Assembly: GCF_002280675.1 (NCBI RefSeq)
Contig: NZ_NCEN01000004.1
Coordinates: forward strand, 62,001 to 126,000
Source of the DNA: Novosphingobium sp. 32-60-15
Lineage (GTDB): Bacteria; Pseudomonadota; Alphaproteobacteria; Sphingomonadales; Sphingomonadaceae
DNA: 64,000 nucleotides
Direction of reading: 5' to 3'
Shown here: piece by piece, positions 25,501 to 33,559 of the stretch
Numbering within the stretch: position 1 is the first letter of the stretch
How the letters are laid out: every line of letters begins with the position of its first letter
Translations under genes and position numbers: made by a program
The notes under the pieces: generated by a model
The model's input: only the letters and a program-made list of their open reading frames with translations
Told to the model about the DNA's origin: nothing
Database searches by the model: none

Positions 25501-26085
25501 GGTGACGAACAATCCGGCCACATCAAGGAAGTCGGCTTCGAATTGTACCAGTCGATGCTTGAAGACGCGATCCTTGCGGCCAAGGCGGGTGACATCAGCC
25601 TTGCGCGTGAACGCGATGCGCTTAGCCCGCAGATCACAGTCGATGCACCGATCATGATCCCCGAAAATTACGTTCCCGACCTGGCTGTCCGCATGGCACT
25701 TTATCGCCGGATGAGCGACGCAGAAGGCCCCGATGCCGTCGAAGCACTCGCCGCCGAAATGATCGACCGCTTCGGCCCATTGCCACAGCCCACGACAAAC
25801 CTGCTGCGCCTGATCGAAATCAAGCGCCAGGCCATCGAAGCCAACATTGCCAAGATTGATGTAGGGGCCAAGGGCGCGCTGGTAAGCTTCCACAAGGACA
25901 GCTTCCCCGATCCGATGGGCCTGATCGCCTATGTTGAAAGGTTGAACGGCATCGCCAAGCTGCGGCCTGATAACAAGCTCGTCATTACGCGCGCTTGGGG
26001 CACGCCTGAAGGGCGTCTCAACGGCCTTGTCCAGATGACCAAGGGCCTGTCTGCTATTGCCCGAAGGGCGCGCAAAGCGGCTTAA
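22591..26085 (+). CDS. mfd: Transcription-repair coupling factor
   Basis: Mfd displaces RNA polymerase stalled at DNA lesions and recruits UvrA. The 1164-residue protein has the UvrB-like N-terminal region (DFPAWDCLPFDR, EYAVRGSVFDIFP), the CarD-like RNA polymerase interaction domain near residues 480-560 (GDLVVHMDHGIGRYIGLE), the Walker A motif GDVGFGKTEVALRAAF, the DEEQRFGV box, TATPIPRTLQMA, and the TRG motif region ending in QLRGRVGRGK. The C-terminal autoinhibitory domain is also present. The stop codon shares TTAA with the convergent EAL-domain gene. Confidence 0.97.
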   Translation: MPDFTRILSAKTPLTLSSVARGAQPLVLADLARAAKGRTVFIAPDDAAMRAITDSAAFFAPDLEVIDFPAWDCLPFDRASPALSVSAKRLSALQKLQHKRSGPQLLVTTINAVLQRVLTPFRIRESTRLLSPGAEIGRESLIALLQRQGYSRTDTVVDAGEYAVRGSVFDIFPSGLDHGLRLDFFGDELETLRLFDPNTQRSVQPVETHLLLPASEALLDEDSIKRFRSRYREQFGATATGDPLYQAISEGRRLAGMEHWLPLFEDRLVTLFDHLGEDDLVLIDGSAAKATEQRITDIVDYHQSRLDSSSKAPGSYRPLAESALYLTRDEIDRALLGWPVHRTTMFAEPESQHVIDFAFTSGHDFTPERAAATSGGTNIYEVAAKYLAALGTRGLKPIIAAYSTGSRSRLASLLAEAGKSAPLMADSWQDALGLAATGKPVAVVLPLEQGFANAELELLTEQDILGDRLVRRKKKRKDADAFLAELSALTPGDLVVHMDHGIGRYIGLEAIAVGDSPHDCVQLEYAGRDKLYIPVENLDVLSRYGSDAEGVSLDKLGGEAWQRRKARMRERILEMAGQLMATAAHRALREGAVLAADPTSYGPFVDRFPWDETDDQERAIDDVLSDMAGGKPMDRLVCGDVGFGKTEVALRAAFVAAMAGMQVAVVAPTTLLARQHYTNFVERFNGFPLEIGRLSRLVPAKEAAETKVGLANGTVDIVIGTHALLSKSVDFKRLGLVVVDEEQRFGVTHKEKLKELKADVHVLTLTATPIPRTLQMAMSGLRELSTIQTPPVDRLATRTYVMPWDDMVMREALLREHQRGGQSFIIVPRIADMADLEEWLRLNVPEVRFVTAHGQMSPTEVEDRMGAFYEKKYEVLLSTTIVESGIDIPSANTIVIHRADRFGLAQLYQLRGRVGRGKIRAYAYLTHSENMALSEIAEKRLKVLGDLDSLGAGFQLASHDLDLRGAGNLLGDEQSGHIKEVGFELYQSMLEDAILAAKAGDISLARERDALSPQITVDAPIMIPENYVPDLAVRMALYRRMSDAEGPDAVEALAAEMIDRFGPLPQPTTNLLRLIEIKRQAIEANIAKIDVGAKGALVSFHKDSFPDPMGLIAYVERLNGIAKLRPDNKLVITRAWGTPEGRLNGLVQMTKGLSAIARRARKAA

Positions 26086-27374
26086 CGCAGCAGTTCGACA
26101 ATCGCTTCGGCGCGCAACGGTCCCGCCCGAAGAAACCCTTGGAACGTATCGCAACCTTCATCTGCCAAGACCGCCAGTTGCGTCTCGCGCTCGATCCCCT
26201 CAACCACAATCTTCTGCCCCAACGCCCGCGCCATGGCGATGATCGCCCGCAAAATGGCTCTGTCACGTGGGTCTTGATCAATGTCGCGTGCCAATGACCC
26301 GTCAAGCTTCAGCGTATCAATCGGCAAGGCCTTCAGCGTTTGAAAATTGGCGTAGCCGGTGCCGAAATCATCCAGTGCAATACGCACCCCCAGATCGGCC
26401 AATTCACCCAGAACCTGCGACGACCGCGTGAAATCGGCAACCAAGGTATGCTCGGTCACCTCCAGTGTCAGCAACTTTGGCGCAAAGCCTGTCTGGGCCA
26501 GAATCGCCCGAAAGTTCTTGGCAAACTCCTCATCGGCCAGATCTTCTGCGGTTACATTCAGCGATAGCGCCAATGGTGGCTCCCACGAGGCCGCAATCGC
26601 CAAGGCGCGCTTGGCAATGTGCTGCGAAAGCTGCGCCACGTGATCGCCCCGTTCGGCAATTGCAAACAGCGTCTCGGCCCCGATCCGTCCAAGCTGTGGA
26701 TGATCCCACCGTGCCAAGGCTTCAACACCTGCCAAAGCCCCGCCCGAAACCGTATACTGTGGCTGAAACACCAGCCCGATCTCGTCGCGCGCCATGGCCC
26801 CGATCAAATCCGCCTCAAGCCGTGCCGCGCTGCGCCCGCGCGCGCGATGTGACCCGTCCGCCCACGCGACCCGTTTGCCATTCTGTTGCTGTAACGACGA
26901 TAGCGCCTGATCAAGCCGGTCAAGTATCGCAGCGCCGCTCTCGCCCGGTTGCCCGCGCAGCAGCGCAGTGCGTGGAGCCAGATGCAGCACATCGCCGCGC
27001 ATCGGCAAGGACCGTGCAACAGTTCGGGCCAAGGCTTCTGCCAACCATTGCCAGCGCTCACGGCTTGGTGTGCCCGCACTTGCGACAAGGAAGTCACCAC
27101 CACTTACGCGCGCAACCAGCGCATCAGCACCCAACTCTTCGGCAACGCAATCCCGGATGCGCCGCGCAATCTCGGCCAAAGCCAGATCGCCACCTGCCTG
27201 CCCATAGGCAAGGTTGACCGACCTGAACCGGTGCAGGCCAATCAACATCGCGTGAACAAAGCCGCTTTTGCTGGCACTTTCCAGCCACGCCAAGGCATCG
27301 GTTGCGCCGGGCAACCCTGTCAGCCGATCTCTGGCGGCAAAAGTCTGAAATGCGGGTTTTACAGGTGAGGCCAT
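26082..27374 (-). CDS. Degenerate GGDEF plus EAL domain protein (c-di-GMP phosphodiesterase)
   Basis: The 430-residue protein has an N-terminal GGDEF-like domain whose signature reads RVSGGDFLVA: SGGDF replaces GGDEF, so cyclase activity is unlikely. The C-terminal EAL domain is complete in the places that can be seen: VEALARWDHP, LNVTAEDL, LEVTEH, DDFGTGYANF, KLDGSL, VVEGIE and TFQGF. It should therefore hydrolyse cyclic di-GMP. There is no transmembrane segment or sensor domain apart from a short N-terminus. ATG 27374 is preferred over a frame extending to 27443. It is convergent with mfd and divergent from nadK. Confidence 0.88.
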   Translation of the reverse strand: MASPVKPAFQTFAARDRLTGLPGATDALAWLESASKSGFVHAMLIGLHRFRSVNLAYGQAGGDLALAEIARRIRDCVAEELGADALVARVSGGDFLVASAGTPSRERWQWLAEALARTVARSLPMRGDVLHLAPRTALLRGQPGESGAAILDRLDQALSSLQQQNGKRVAWADGSHRARGRSAARLEADLIGAMARDEIGLVFQPQYTVSGGALAGVEALARWDHPQLGRIGAETLFAIAERGDHVAQLSQHIAKRALAIAASWEPPLALSLNVTAEDLADEEFAKNFRAILAQTGFAPKLLTLEVTEHTLVADFTRSSQVLGELADLGVRIALDDFGTGYANFQTLKALPIDTLKLDGSLARDIDQDPRDRAILRAIIAMARALGQKIVVEGIERETQLAVLADEGCDTFQGFLRAGPLRAEAIVELLR

Positions 27375-27514
27375 CGTCCCGCCATACCGCCTAAAACTTG
27401 CCAAACCGTAGCGCTGTTCAAAACACGGCCTGGCGAAATTCATTATTGTGCATTGCGCGCTTCACCACCGCCTCATATCCATCGCAAGTACCCATTACCA
27501 AGGTCCTCACGATA

Positions 27515-28294
27515 ATGCCGGAATTTGCCCGCCTTGCTCTGTTGGCCTCTCCCACAGACCGGGCCCAGGAAGCCTGCGATGCCTTGCGCAAAACGCGCGA
27601 TTGGGTTGCATTGGAAGACGCGCAAGCTGTTGTCGTCATCGGCGGCGATGGTTACATGCTGCAAACGCTGCACATGATGATCGACATCGATCACATCATT
27701 CCCGCCTTCGGCCTCAATTTGGGAACCGTCGGCTTCTTGATGAACAAGTACCGCTCAAGCCGGTCGATTGACGAGCGTCTCAGCAAAGCAACGCGAATCG
27801 CGATCTCACCGTTGCGAATGACGGCAACGACAAATTCCGGCCAGATTCACTCCGTTTGCGCCATCAATGAAGTGTCCTTGCTGCGCGAAACCCGCCAAAC
27901 CGCCAAGCTTGAGGTCAGCGTCAATGGCAAAGTTCGCATGCCTGAACTGGCGTGCGATGGCGTTCTCGTCGCAACCCCTGCAGGCTCTACGGCGTACAAC
28001 CTGTCCGCCAATGGCCCGATTCTGCCACTGTCTTCAAACATGCTCGCACTTACGCCGATCAGCCCGTTCCGGCCCCGCCGCTGGCGCGGAGCGATCTTGC
28101 CCGACACCTACGAGATCGTGTTCAAAGCTTTGGAATCAGTAAAGCGTCCGGTACTCGTCGTCGCAGATCAAAAGGAAGTCCGCGATGTGAGCGAGGTCCG
28201 CGTAAAGGCTTGGCCAGAGCACCGCCTGACCTTGATGTTCGATCGCGGACAAAGCCTGGAAGACCGCATCTTCGCCGAACAATTCATGGTCTGA
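27515..28294 (+). CDS. nadK: NAD kinase
   Basis: NadK phosphorylates NAD to NADP. The 259-residue product is of the short alphaproteobacterial type and has the GGDGYMLQT motif at about residues 46-54, GLNLGTVGFLMN at about 70-81, the conserved NEVSLLRET, and CDGVLVATPAGSTAYNLSANGPI near the middle (given by its ends CDGVLVATPAG and TAYNLSANGPI). The C-terminus is a beta-sandwich. The frame remains open upstream to 27398, but ATG 27515 with AAGG upstream gives the family N-terminus. It is followed by tRNA-Asn. Confidence 0.95.
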   Translation: MPEFARLALLASPTDRAQEACDALRKTRDWVALEDAQAVVVIGGDGYMLQTLHMMIDIDHIIPAFGLNLGTVGFLMNKYRSSRSIDERLSKATRIAISPLRMTATTNSGQIHSVCAINEVSLLRETRQTAKLEVSVNGKVRMPELACDGVLVATPAGSTAYNLSANGPILPLSSNMLALTPISPFRPRRWRGAILPDTYEIVFKALESVKRPVLVVADQKEVRDVSEVRVKAWPEHRLTLMFDRGQSLEDRIFAEQFMV

Positions 28295-28315
28295 CGAAAA
28301 TTTGAAAACAGGTGC

Positions 28316-28343
28316 TTGCCAAACCGGAAACGCCTGTTATTAG
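28316..28343 (+). promoter_or_regulatory. Promoter of tRNA-Asn
   Basis: TTGCCA (28316-28321) and TATTAG (28338-28343) are separated by 16 bases, about 30 bases upstream of the tRNA. Confidence 0.65.
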
Positions 28344-28373
28344 CACGGCCCTGCCCCGGGGAACCGTGGCTGC

Positions 28374-28448
28374 TCCCTGATAGCTCAGCGGTAGAGTAGG
28401 TGACTGTTAATCACTTGGTCGTAGGTTCGAATCCTACTCAGGGAGCCA
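28374..28448 (+). tRNA. tRNA-Asn (GTT)
   Basis: This is a 75-base cloverleaf with acceptor TCCCTGA / TCAGGGA, anticodon loop CTGTTAA giving GTT, the TTCGAATC T-loop and an encoded CCA. It borders the low-coding-density stretch. Confidence 0.96.
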
Positions 28449-29072
28449 ATTTTTCCGATTTATCGCGAGAGATCAGCGGCTTAGTTGGTGCCGCCAAACC
28501 CGTTCTCATGCAATCTCAACCTGCGAAGCTATCGCCCGTGTTCAATTGTGGGAATTGGAAGTGGGCAGGCGCAGCGTTGTCCTCGCTCTGCTTGAGCCTT
28601 CTATCTCCAAATTCGCAATTGCGGCGGCCTGCCAGATTGCTGCCTACCGTCGAGACAGGACGGTCCCGGAACCGCCATTGGTTGCGAGACCACTTTTTGG
28701 CGATGAACGTTGGCTTCTCACGTTTACAAGAGGCCACCGCAAAGTGCGCCTTGCGAGTCGCGTGGGTGGCGGTGGCCCTTGGATGACCTTCCTATATCCC
28801 AACGCAGCAATAAATGTCTCTGCTGGACGGATAGTATGAATAATACTCGTAAAATGTCAGCGGGACGCATGAACCTTTCGTAGATTCCAATTTCTCCTCA
28901 TAATATTTGACTCTGCGCGGAATCCTGTGATTGGCTAACACGTAGGAAAGCTTAGCGTCCGCAGACCGCTTGCCCTCCTGATCGGCTTTGTTGCTAACGC
29001 CGGTATAATGGTCGCAACTACGTGCGGATGCCCAAATTTGGCCGATCCTCCTCATGCAGGAAGGATATAGCT
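28449..29072 (+). other. Intergenic stretch of 624 bases without a supported gene
   Basis: Open frames up to about 130 codons occur here (for example 28546-28839 plus and 28792-29055 minus), but none has a ribosome binding site, a recognisable domain or amino-acid composition typical of a real protein. Base composition is more A/T-rich than the surrounding genes, especially 28800-29050. I see no inverted repeat ends or transposase remnants. It may be decayed sequence next to the tRNA-Asn gene. Confidence 0.5.
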
Positions 29073-29561
29073 ATGACTTATGCGCTGATGTTAGCTTTGT
29101 CCGCTGGGCTGTTCGCCACCAGCGGCGTTGCCACTTATGCCCAAAACGAACACACCGTTTATGCAGGAAAGCACACCAAGTCCGTCTGGGCTAACCGGGT
29201 GAGTAACGATCTTTCGGGAAAGCTGGAGTATCCCAACACCCCGACGTCCGGCTTCGTTTCGGTACGGTTTGAATGTGGGCCAGATGGGAAACCGATCAAC
29301 ATTGTGGTTGTTAATCACAGTCACAGTCGTTTTGACGCCAAATCAATCCGTGCGGTCCGCTCGTTGCGCTCACTTCATCCGCTGCCAACCAGTATCAAGA
29401 CTGGTCAGAAAATGCAGGCAAATCTGATATTTGCAACAAACGAATATCAGCTTTCACGCCAAGCCCTCTTGCTCGAACGGGCTGAAGCAACTCGTTTATC
29501 GTCCTCGCAATCAGAGCAAACCGTCTTGGTTTTAAGTTCCAGTTCAAGAAGTCCCGGCTGA
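29073..29561 (+). CDS. Secreted TonB C-terminal-like domain protein
   Basis: The 162-residue protein begins MTYALMLALSAGLFATSG with a signal peptide, probable cleavage after TYAQ. The region GFVSVRFECGPDGKPINIVV followed by HSRFDAKSIRAVRSLRSLHPLP matches the TonB C-terminal domain pattern (beta strand, DxxG turn, LDxAA helix, and a Pro end). No transmembrane anchor beyond the signal and no proline-rich periplasmic arm are present, so it is a free periplasmic TonB-C domain, not a full TonB. AAGGATAT precedes the ATG. Role unknown. Confidence 0.75.
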   Translation: MTYALMLALSAGLFATSGVATYAQNEHTVYAGKHTKSVWANRVSNDLSGKLEYPNTPTSGFVSVRFECGPDGKPINIVVVNHSHSRFDAKSIRAVRSLRSLHPLPTSIKTGQKMQANLIFATNEYQLSRQALLLERAEATRLSSSQSEQTVLVLSSSSRSPG

Positions 29562-29677
29562 TCTCGGTCGGTACGCGCGAGGCCATTTCACACTTAAGCT
29601 CTGCGGGCGAGAGAGTGGTATGGCTTCGCGTTTACGGCAAAGGGATCCAAGACTTGTCCATCGAAGAGGACTGCATT

Positions 29678-30019
29678 TCAGTGATAGCTGCGGAGTGATC
29701 CGCTCAGGATCGCGTCAAGGACGGCGGGGTGGAATGGCTGGGCAAAGCGCACGAATGCGCGAAAGTCCTTGCTGGTTTCCACCACAGCAGCACGCGCTTC
29801 AAGGCCAGGAAGTGTCAACCAGACCAGCGTGCCTACTGGCGGATTTTCCATACCGTCAATCGCAGCCGACAAGCACGAAAGATTTCGGACGTTAACCTTC
29901 GCGCGCAAGATACCCCGACGGTATGCCGCTTGAATGGGCGCTGTTGCCGCCGGGATAGCCCCTGACGGTCCGCCGAATTGCATGTCACGATCAAGCCACA
30001 TAGCCGTCTCCGGTCCCAT
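29678..30019 (-). CDS. PilZ-like domain protein
   Basis: The 113-residue protein resembles the small PilZ-like proteins common in sphingomonads. RRGILRAKVNVRNLSCLSAAI is consistent with the RxxxR then beta-barrel order of c-di-GMP-binding PilZ domains, and VGTLVWLTLPGLEARAAVVE with the following strands. However, the canonical D/NxSxxG motif reads NLSCLSA here, lacking the glycine, so nucleotide binding is uncertain. ATG 30019 has AGGA at a suitable distance. It is convergent with the TonB-C-like gene and lies downstream of the secA terminator. Confidence 0.65.
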   Translation of the reverse strand: MGPETAMWLDRDMQFGGPSGAIPAATAPIQAAYRRGILRAKVNVRNLSCLSAAIDGMENPPVGTLVWLTLPGLEARAAVVETSKDFRAFVRFAQPFHPAVLDAILSGSLRSYH

Positions 30020-30117
30020 TTTGGTCCTGATAAGAAGGACGGTGCATTAACCAGCACATTCAGTTGTAGGCAGGTCGAAATCGTCCCATTGCGTGTTGTT
30101 ACTTAGCCAAAACGAAA

Positions 30118-30145
30118 GCGGCGCAAGGATCAATCCTTGCGCCGC
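30118..30145 (-). terminator. Rho-independent terminator, originally of secA
   Basis: A perfect stem GCGGCGCAAGGA / TCCTTGCGCCGC with a TCAA loop is followed on the minus strand by TTTCGTTTTGG. It is now 206 bases past the secA stop because the palindromic element at 30180-30351 lies between. Confidence 0.85.
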
Positions 30146-30179
30146 AAATGTTCCTGAAGTCCGGTTGCAAAGCGTCTTA

Positions 30180-30351
30180 GGGTCAGGACCTATTAATCCC
30201 GCCTTCGAGGTTTGAGGCAAAATGGCATGGTGCAAGGCGGATAGGCGCAGGAATAGTGGTTCTATTTCAAGACTATCTTCCCGGCGCACCTGTCCGTCCG
30301 ATATGTTCGCCATTCCGGCGCCTCGAAGGCGGGATTAATAGGTCCTGACCC
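30180..30351. mobile_element. MITE-like palindromic element with 31-base terminal inverted repeats and TA flanks
   Basis: The element begins GGGTCAGGACCTATTAATCC at 30180 and its exact reverse complement ends at 30351. The arms 30180-30210 and 30321-30351 are identical over all 31 bases. TA dinucleotides flank both sides (30178-30179 and 30352-30353), consistent with a TA target duplication as made by IS630/Tc1-mariner-type transposases. The interior of 110 bases is itself partly palindromic (GGCGCAGGAATAGT against ACTATCTTCCCGGCGC) and holds no gene. No transposase is present, so it would be non-autonomous. The right end supplies the last base of the secA stop codon. Confidence 0.85.
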
Positions 30352-33080
30352 TAGTCAGCAACACCGTGGCAGTGCTTGTACTTTTGCCCTGAACCGCATG
30401 GGCATGGCGCATTGCGGCTAATGCCTTGCCCGGCGAAGGGATCAGCCGAAGGCGCACCAACTGATAGCGATACTGCCGCTTGTGGCGGAAGCGCGCCGAA
30501 CATTGCAGGAACGGGCGGCAAGGCATCGTTTTCCCCGGTGAAGGGATCGATGTGGCTTGTCAGGAAGTCCGGAAGTTCGGGAAGCTGGAATTCATCGGCT
30601 GGCCGCATGCGGATTTCGCTGGTCATCAGGATGCGGGTTACGTCCTCGCGGATCGCGTCGAGCATCTTTTCAAACAGGCCGAACGCTTCTTGCTTATACT
30701 CGTTGATCGGCGTCTTTTGAGCATAGGCACGCAAGAACACGACCTGGCGCAGCGCATCAAGCGTGGCGAGATGCTCTTTCCAGTGGTGATCAAGCCGTTC
30801 CAACAGGATAGATTTCTCAAGGCTACGCCACGCCGCTGCATCAACCTCGGTGATCTTCGTGTCCATATGGGCATCGGCAAGCGTCTGAACGCGTTCTTCA
30901 ATCACGTCGGGCTCAATCGCCTCTTCCTGCAGCCAATCCTCAACAGGCACGTCAAGGCCAAGCACATCAGCGATCCGCGCCTTCAAGGCATCGACATTCC
31001 ACTGTTCAGGGTAAGACCCCGGCGGACATGCATCGCCAACCAGCGCGTTGACCGTATCGTGGCGCATATCTGTCACGACATCGGCAACGGCTTCGGCATC
31101 CATAATGTCAGCGCGCTGTTCATAAATGACCTTGCGTTGGTCATTCATCACATCATCGTATTCGACGACCTGCTTGCGGATGTCGTAATTGCGGGCTTCC
31201 ACCTTCTTCTGCGCTGTCTCAATCGCCTTTGACAGCCACTTTGAACCAATCGCCTCGCCATCGGCAAGGTTCGAATTCATCATCTTGGCAAACAGAGTAT
31301 CCGGCCCGAAAATCCGCAACAGATCATCTTCAAGGCAGAGGTAAAATTTGCTCATGCCCGGATCGCCCTGACGGCCTGATCGGCCGCGCAACTGGTTATC
31401 GATGCGTCGGCTTTCGTGGCGTTCGGTGCCGATCACGCAAAGGCCGCCGGCCTCAAGCACCTTGCGCTTGTCCTCGGCCACTTCGGCGCGAATCTTGGCA
31501 ATCCCTGCATCGCGCTCCGGCCCTTCGGGGACATCACGCAGTTCATCATCGATGCGAAACTCGATGTTGCCACCAAGCTGAATGTCAGTGCCACGGCCTG
31601 CCATGTTGGTGGCAATCGTTACTGCGCCCAAACGGCCCGCCTGCGCCACGATATGGGCTTCCATCTCGTGGAAACGGGCGTTCAACACGTTGTGCGTCAC
31701 GCCTTCCTTGGTCAGGAATTCTGACAGCAATTCCGACTTTTCGATGGAGACCGTGCCGACCAGCACCGGCTGGCCGATGTCATGCTTTTCGCGGATCAGC
31801 TTGGCGATGGCCTGAAACTTGTCCATCGTGTTCTTGTAGAACTCGTCCTCATCATCGATGCGCAAGACCGGCACGTTGGTGGGGATCGAGACGACATTCA
31901 TCTTGTAGATATCAAAGAATTCCGGCGCTTCGGTCGCGGCAGTGCCGGTCATTCCCGAAATCTTGGGATACATGCGGAAATAGTTCTGAAACGTGATCGA
32001 GGCCATCGTCTGGTTTTCAGGCTCGATGTTGACGCCTTCCTTGGCTTCCACCCCCTGGTGCAAGCCATTCGACCAGCGCCGGCCATCCATCATGCGGCCG
32101 GTAAATTCGTCAATGATAACAATCTTGTCATCCTTGACGATGTAATCGATATCGCGCTTGAACATCTTGTTGGCTTTGAGCGCCTGATCAAGATGATGGA
32201 CGACCATCGTGTTCTCGACATCGTAAAGGTTTGAACCTTCGAGCAAACCTGCCGTTTCCAGCGCGCGCTCGACCCATTCCACGCCTTCTTCTGTCAGCGT
32301 GATGTTCTTGGTCTTCTCGTCCGCCTCGTACAGTTCGGGCTGGATTGTCTTCACCACCGCATCGACCGAGAGATAGAGATCGCTCTTGTCATCAGTCGGC
32401 CCGGAGATGATCAGCGGCGTCCGCGCTTCATCGATCAGAATGGAATCGACTTCGTCAACAATCGCGAAATTGAAAGGCTTGTGGACCATCTGATCGCGCG
32501 AATGCTTCATGTTATCGCGCAGATAATCAAAGCCCAGCTCGTTATTGGTCGCGTAAGTGATGTCGCTTTCGTACGCTTCGCGGCGGCGCTCTTCATTCAT
32601 GTTGGGCACAATCACGCCCACGCTAAGGCCCAGGAAGTTATACAAAACGCCCATAGTTTCCGCATCGCGGCGGGCCAGGTAATCGTTCACCGTCACAACA
32701 TGAACGCCCTTGCCCTCAAGCGCGTTGAGATAAACCGCCAGCGTTGCAACCAGCGTCTTGCCTTCACCCGTGCGCATTTCGGCAATTTCACCGCGATGCA
32801 GCACAATGCCGCCGATCATCTGCACATCGAAATGGCGCAGGCCCAGCGTACGCACAGACGCTTCGCGAACGGTCGCAAAAGCCTCGGGCAGAAGCTCGTC
32901 AAGCGTCTTGCCCTCTGCAAGCATCTGCCGGAATTTGGCTGTCTGGCCGGTCAGTTCTTCGTCCGAAAGCGCCTGCATGGCGGGTTCAAAGGCGGCAATC
33001 TGGCGCACGATCTTGTCGAGCGATTTAACGTAACGGTCGTTTGAAGAACCAAAAAGAGCTTTGGCGATGGAACCGAACAT
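30351..33080 (-). CDS. secA: Protein translocase ATPase SecA
   Basis: SecA drives Sec-dependent export through SecYEG. The 909-residue product has the N-terminal [12 protein letters not shown], Walker A region [12 protein letters not shown], the conserved [19 protein letters not shown] region (cited as [15 protein letters not shown]), [14 protein letters not shown], and [11 protein letters not shown]. The C-terminal zinc-binding tail [14 protein letters not shown] that binds SecB is intact. ATG 33080 is the family start; a longer frame to 33251 is not needed. The stop is TAG, whose G is the first base (minus strand) of the palindromic element at 30180-30351. Confidence 0.97.
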   Translation of the reverse strand: MFGSIAKALFGSSNDRYVKSLDKIVRQIAAFEPAMQALSDEELTGQTAKFRQMLAEGKTLDELLPEAFATVREASVRTLGLRHFDVQMIGGIVLHRGEIAEMRTGEGKTLVATLAVYLNALEGKGVHVVTVNDYLARRDAETMGVLYNFLGLSVGVIVPNMNEERRREAYESDITYATNNELGFDYLRDNMKHSRDQMVHKPFNFAIVDEVDSILIDEARTPLIISGPTDDKSDLYLSVDAVVKTIQPELYEADEKTKNITLTEEGVEWVERALETAGLLEGSNLYDVENTMVVHHLDQALKANKMFKRDIDYIVKDDKIVIIDEFTGRMMDGRRWSNGLHQGVEAKEGVNIEPENQTMASITFQNYFRMYPKISGMTGTAATEAPEFFDIYKMNVVSIPTNVPVLRIDDEDEFYKNTMDKFQAIAKLIREKHDIGQPVLVGTVSIEKSELLSEFLTKEGVTHNVLNARFHEMEAHIVAQAGRLGAVTIATNMAGRGTDIQLGGNIEFRIDDELRDVPEGPERDAGIAKIRAEVAEDKRKVLEAGGLCVIGTERHESRRIDNQLRGRSGRQGDPGMSKFYLCLEDDLLRIFGPDTLFAKMMNSNLADGEAIGSKWLSKAIETAQKKVEARNYDIRKQVVEYDDVMNDQRKVIYEQRADIMDAEAVADVVTDMRHDTVNALVGDACPPGSYPEQWNVDALKARIADVLGLDVPVEDWLQEEAIEPDVIEERVQTLADAHMDTKITEVDAAAWRSLEKSILLERLDHHWKEHLATLDALRQVVFLRAYAQKTPINEYKQEAFGLFEKMLDAIREDVTRILMTSEIRMRPADEFQLPELPDFLTSHIDPFTGENDALPPVPAMFGALPPQAAVSLSVGAPSADPFAGQGISRNAPCPCGSGQKYKHCHGVAD

Positions 33081-33184
33081 AAGGCGGTACAATCCTGTCA
33101 AATAAAATAGTGTTGAAATGGCGCGCGGGTGACGCGCCGAATGTAGCAAAGGGATTGCTGAATTGAGGAACGACGAAAGCCGCG

Positions 33185-33451
33185 CTATTCGCGGGCGCGG
33201 TCTGTCAGTTCTATGCCGCAAGACCGGACGAATGCCGGGGCGGGCAGCCACACGGTTTTTCTGCGCGTACCGTAGCGTTTCTGCGGGATTGTCCCACCGC
33301 GCTCAACACAGCGCTGTTGACGCCGTTCGGCTGACGCCGTTGCTGCACCTGACGTGCCCGCGCCTGCAATCTCCGTGCGCGATGCAGCAAACGCCACCTC
33401 AGGCAGGGAAAGGCCCGTAATTATGGCCAACAGGGCGAGCAGAATGCGCAT
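33185..33451 (-). CDS. Small secreted basic protein of unknown function
   Basis: The 88-residue product begins [20 protein letters not shown] with a signal peptide, probably cleaved after VAFA. The mature part is Arg-rich ([23 protein letters not shown]) and has two cysteines that could pair. An alternative ATG at 33481 would add 10 residues. It lies between secA on the same strand and the divergent argJ, about 105 bases upstream of the secA start. No family is recognised. Confidence 0.6.
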   Translation of the reverse strand: MRILLALLAIITGLSLPEVAFAASRTEIAGAGTSGAATASAERRQQRCVERGGTIPQKRYGTRRKTVWLPAPAFVRSCGIELTDRARE

Positions 33452-33559
33452 CACCAAGCCAGATAGGCATTCCAACGGCATTCGTCTATCGTGAAAACAC
33501 AGTCATCTCCTCAGCCGTCAAGGTTGAACCGTGCTTCATGGCGCGCTAGGCGCTGTGCC

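Noticed and set aside
28400..29055. Open frames of 73-128 codons downstream of tRNA-Asn on both strands
   Set aside because: No ribosome binding sites, no domains, and overlapping frames of similar length on both strands; none can be preferred.
28374..30350. tRNA-Asn 3' end as an active attachment site of an integrated element
   Set aside because: By eye I could not find a repeated copy of the tRNA 3' end in the following 1.9 kb, and no integrase is nearby.
30180..30351. Palindrome considered as a two-repeat CRISPR array
   Set aside because: The two copies are inverted, not direct, there is no spacer series and no cas gene.
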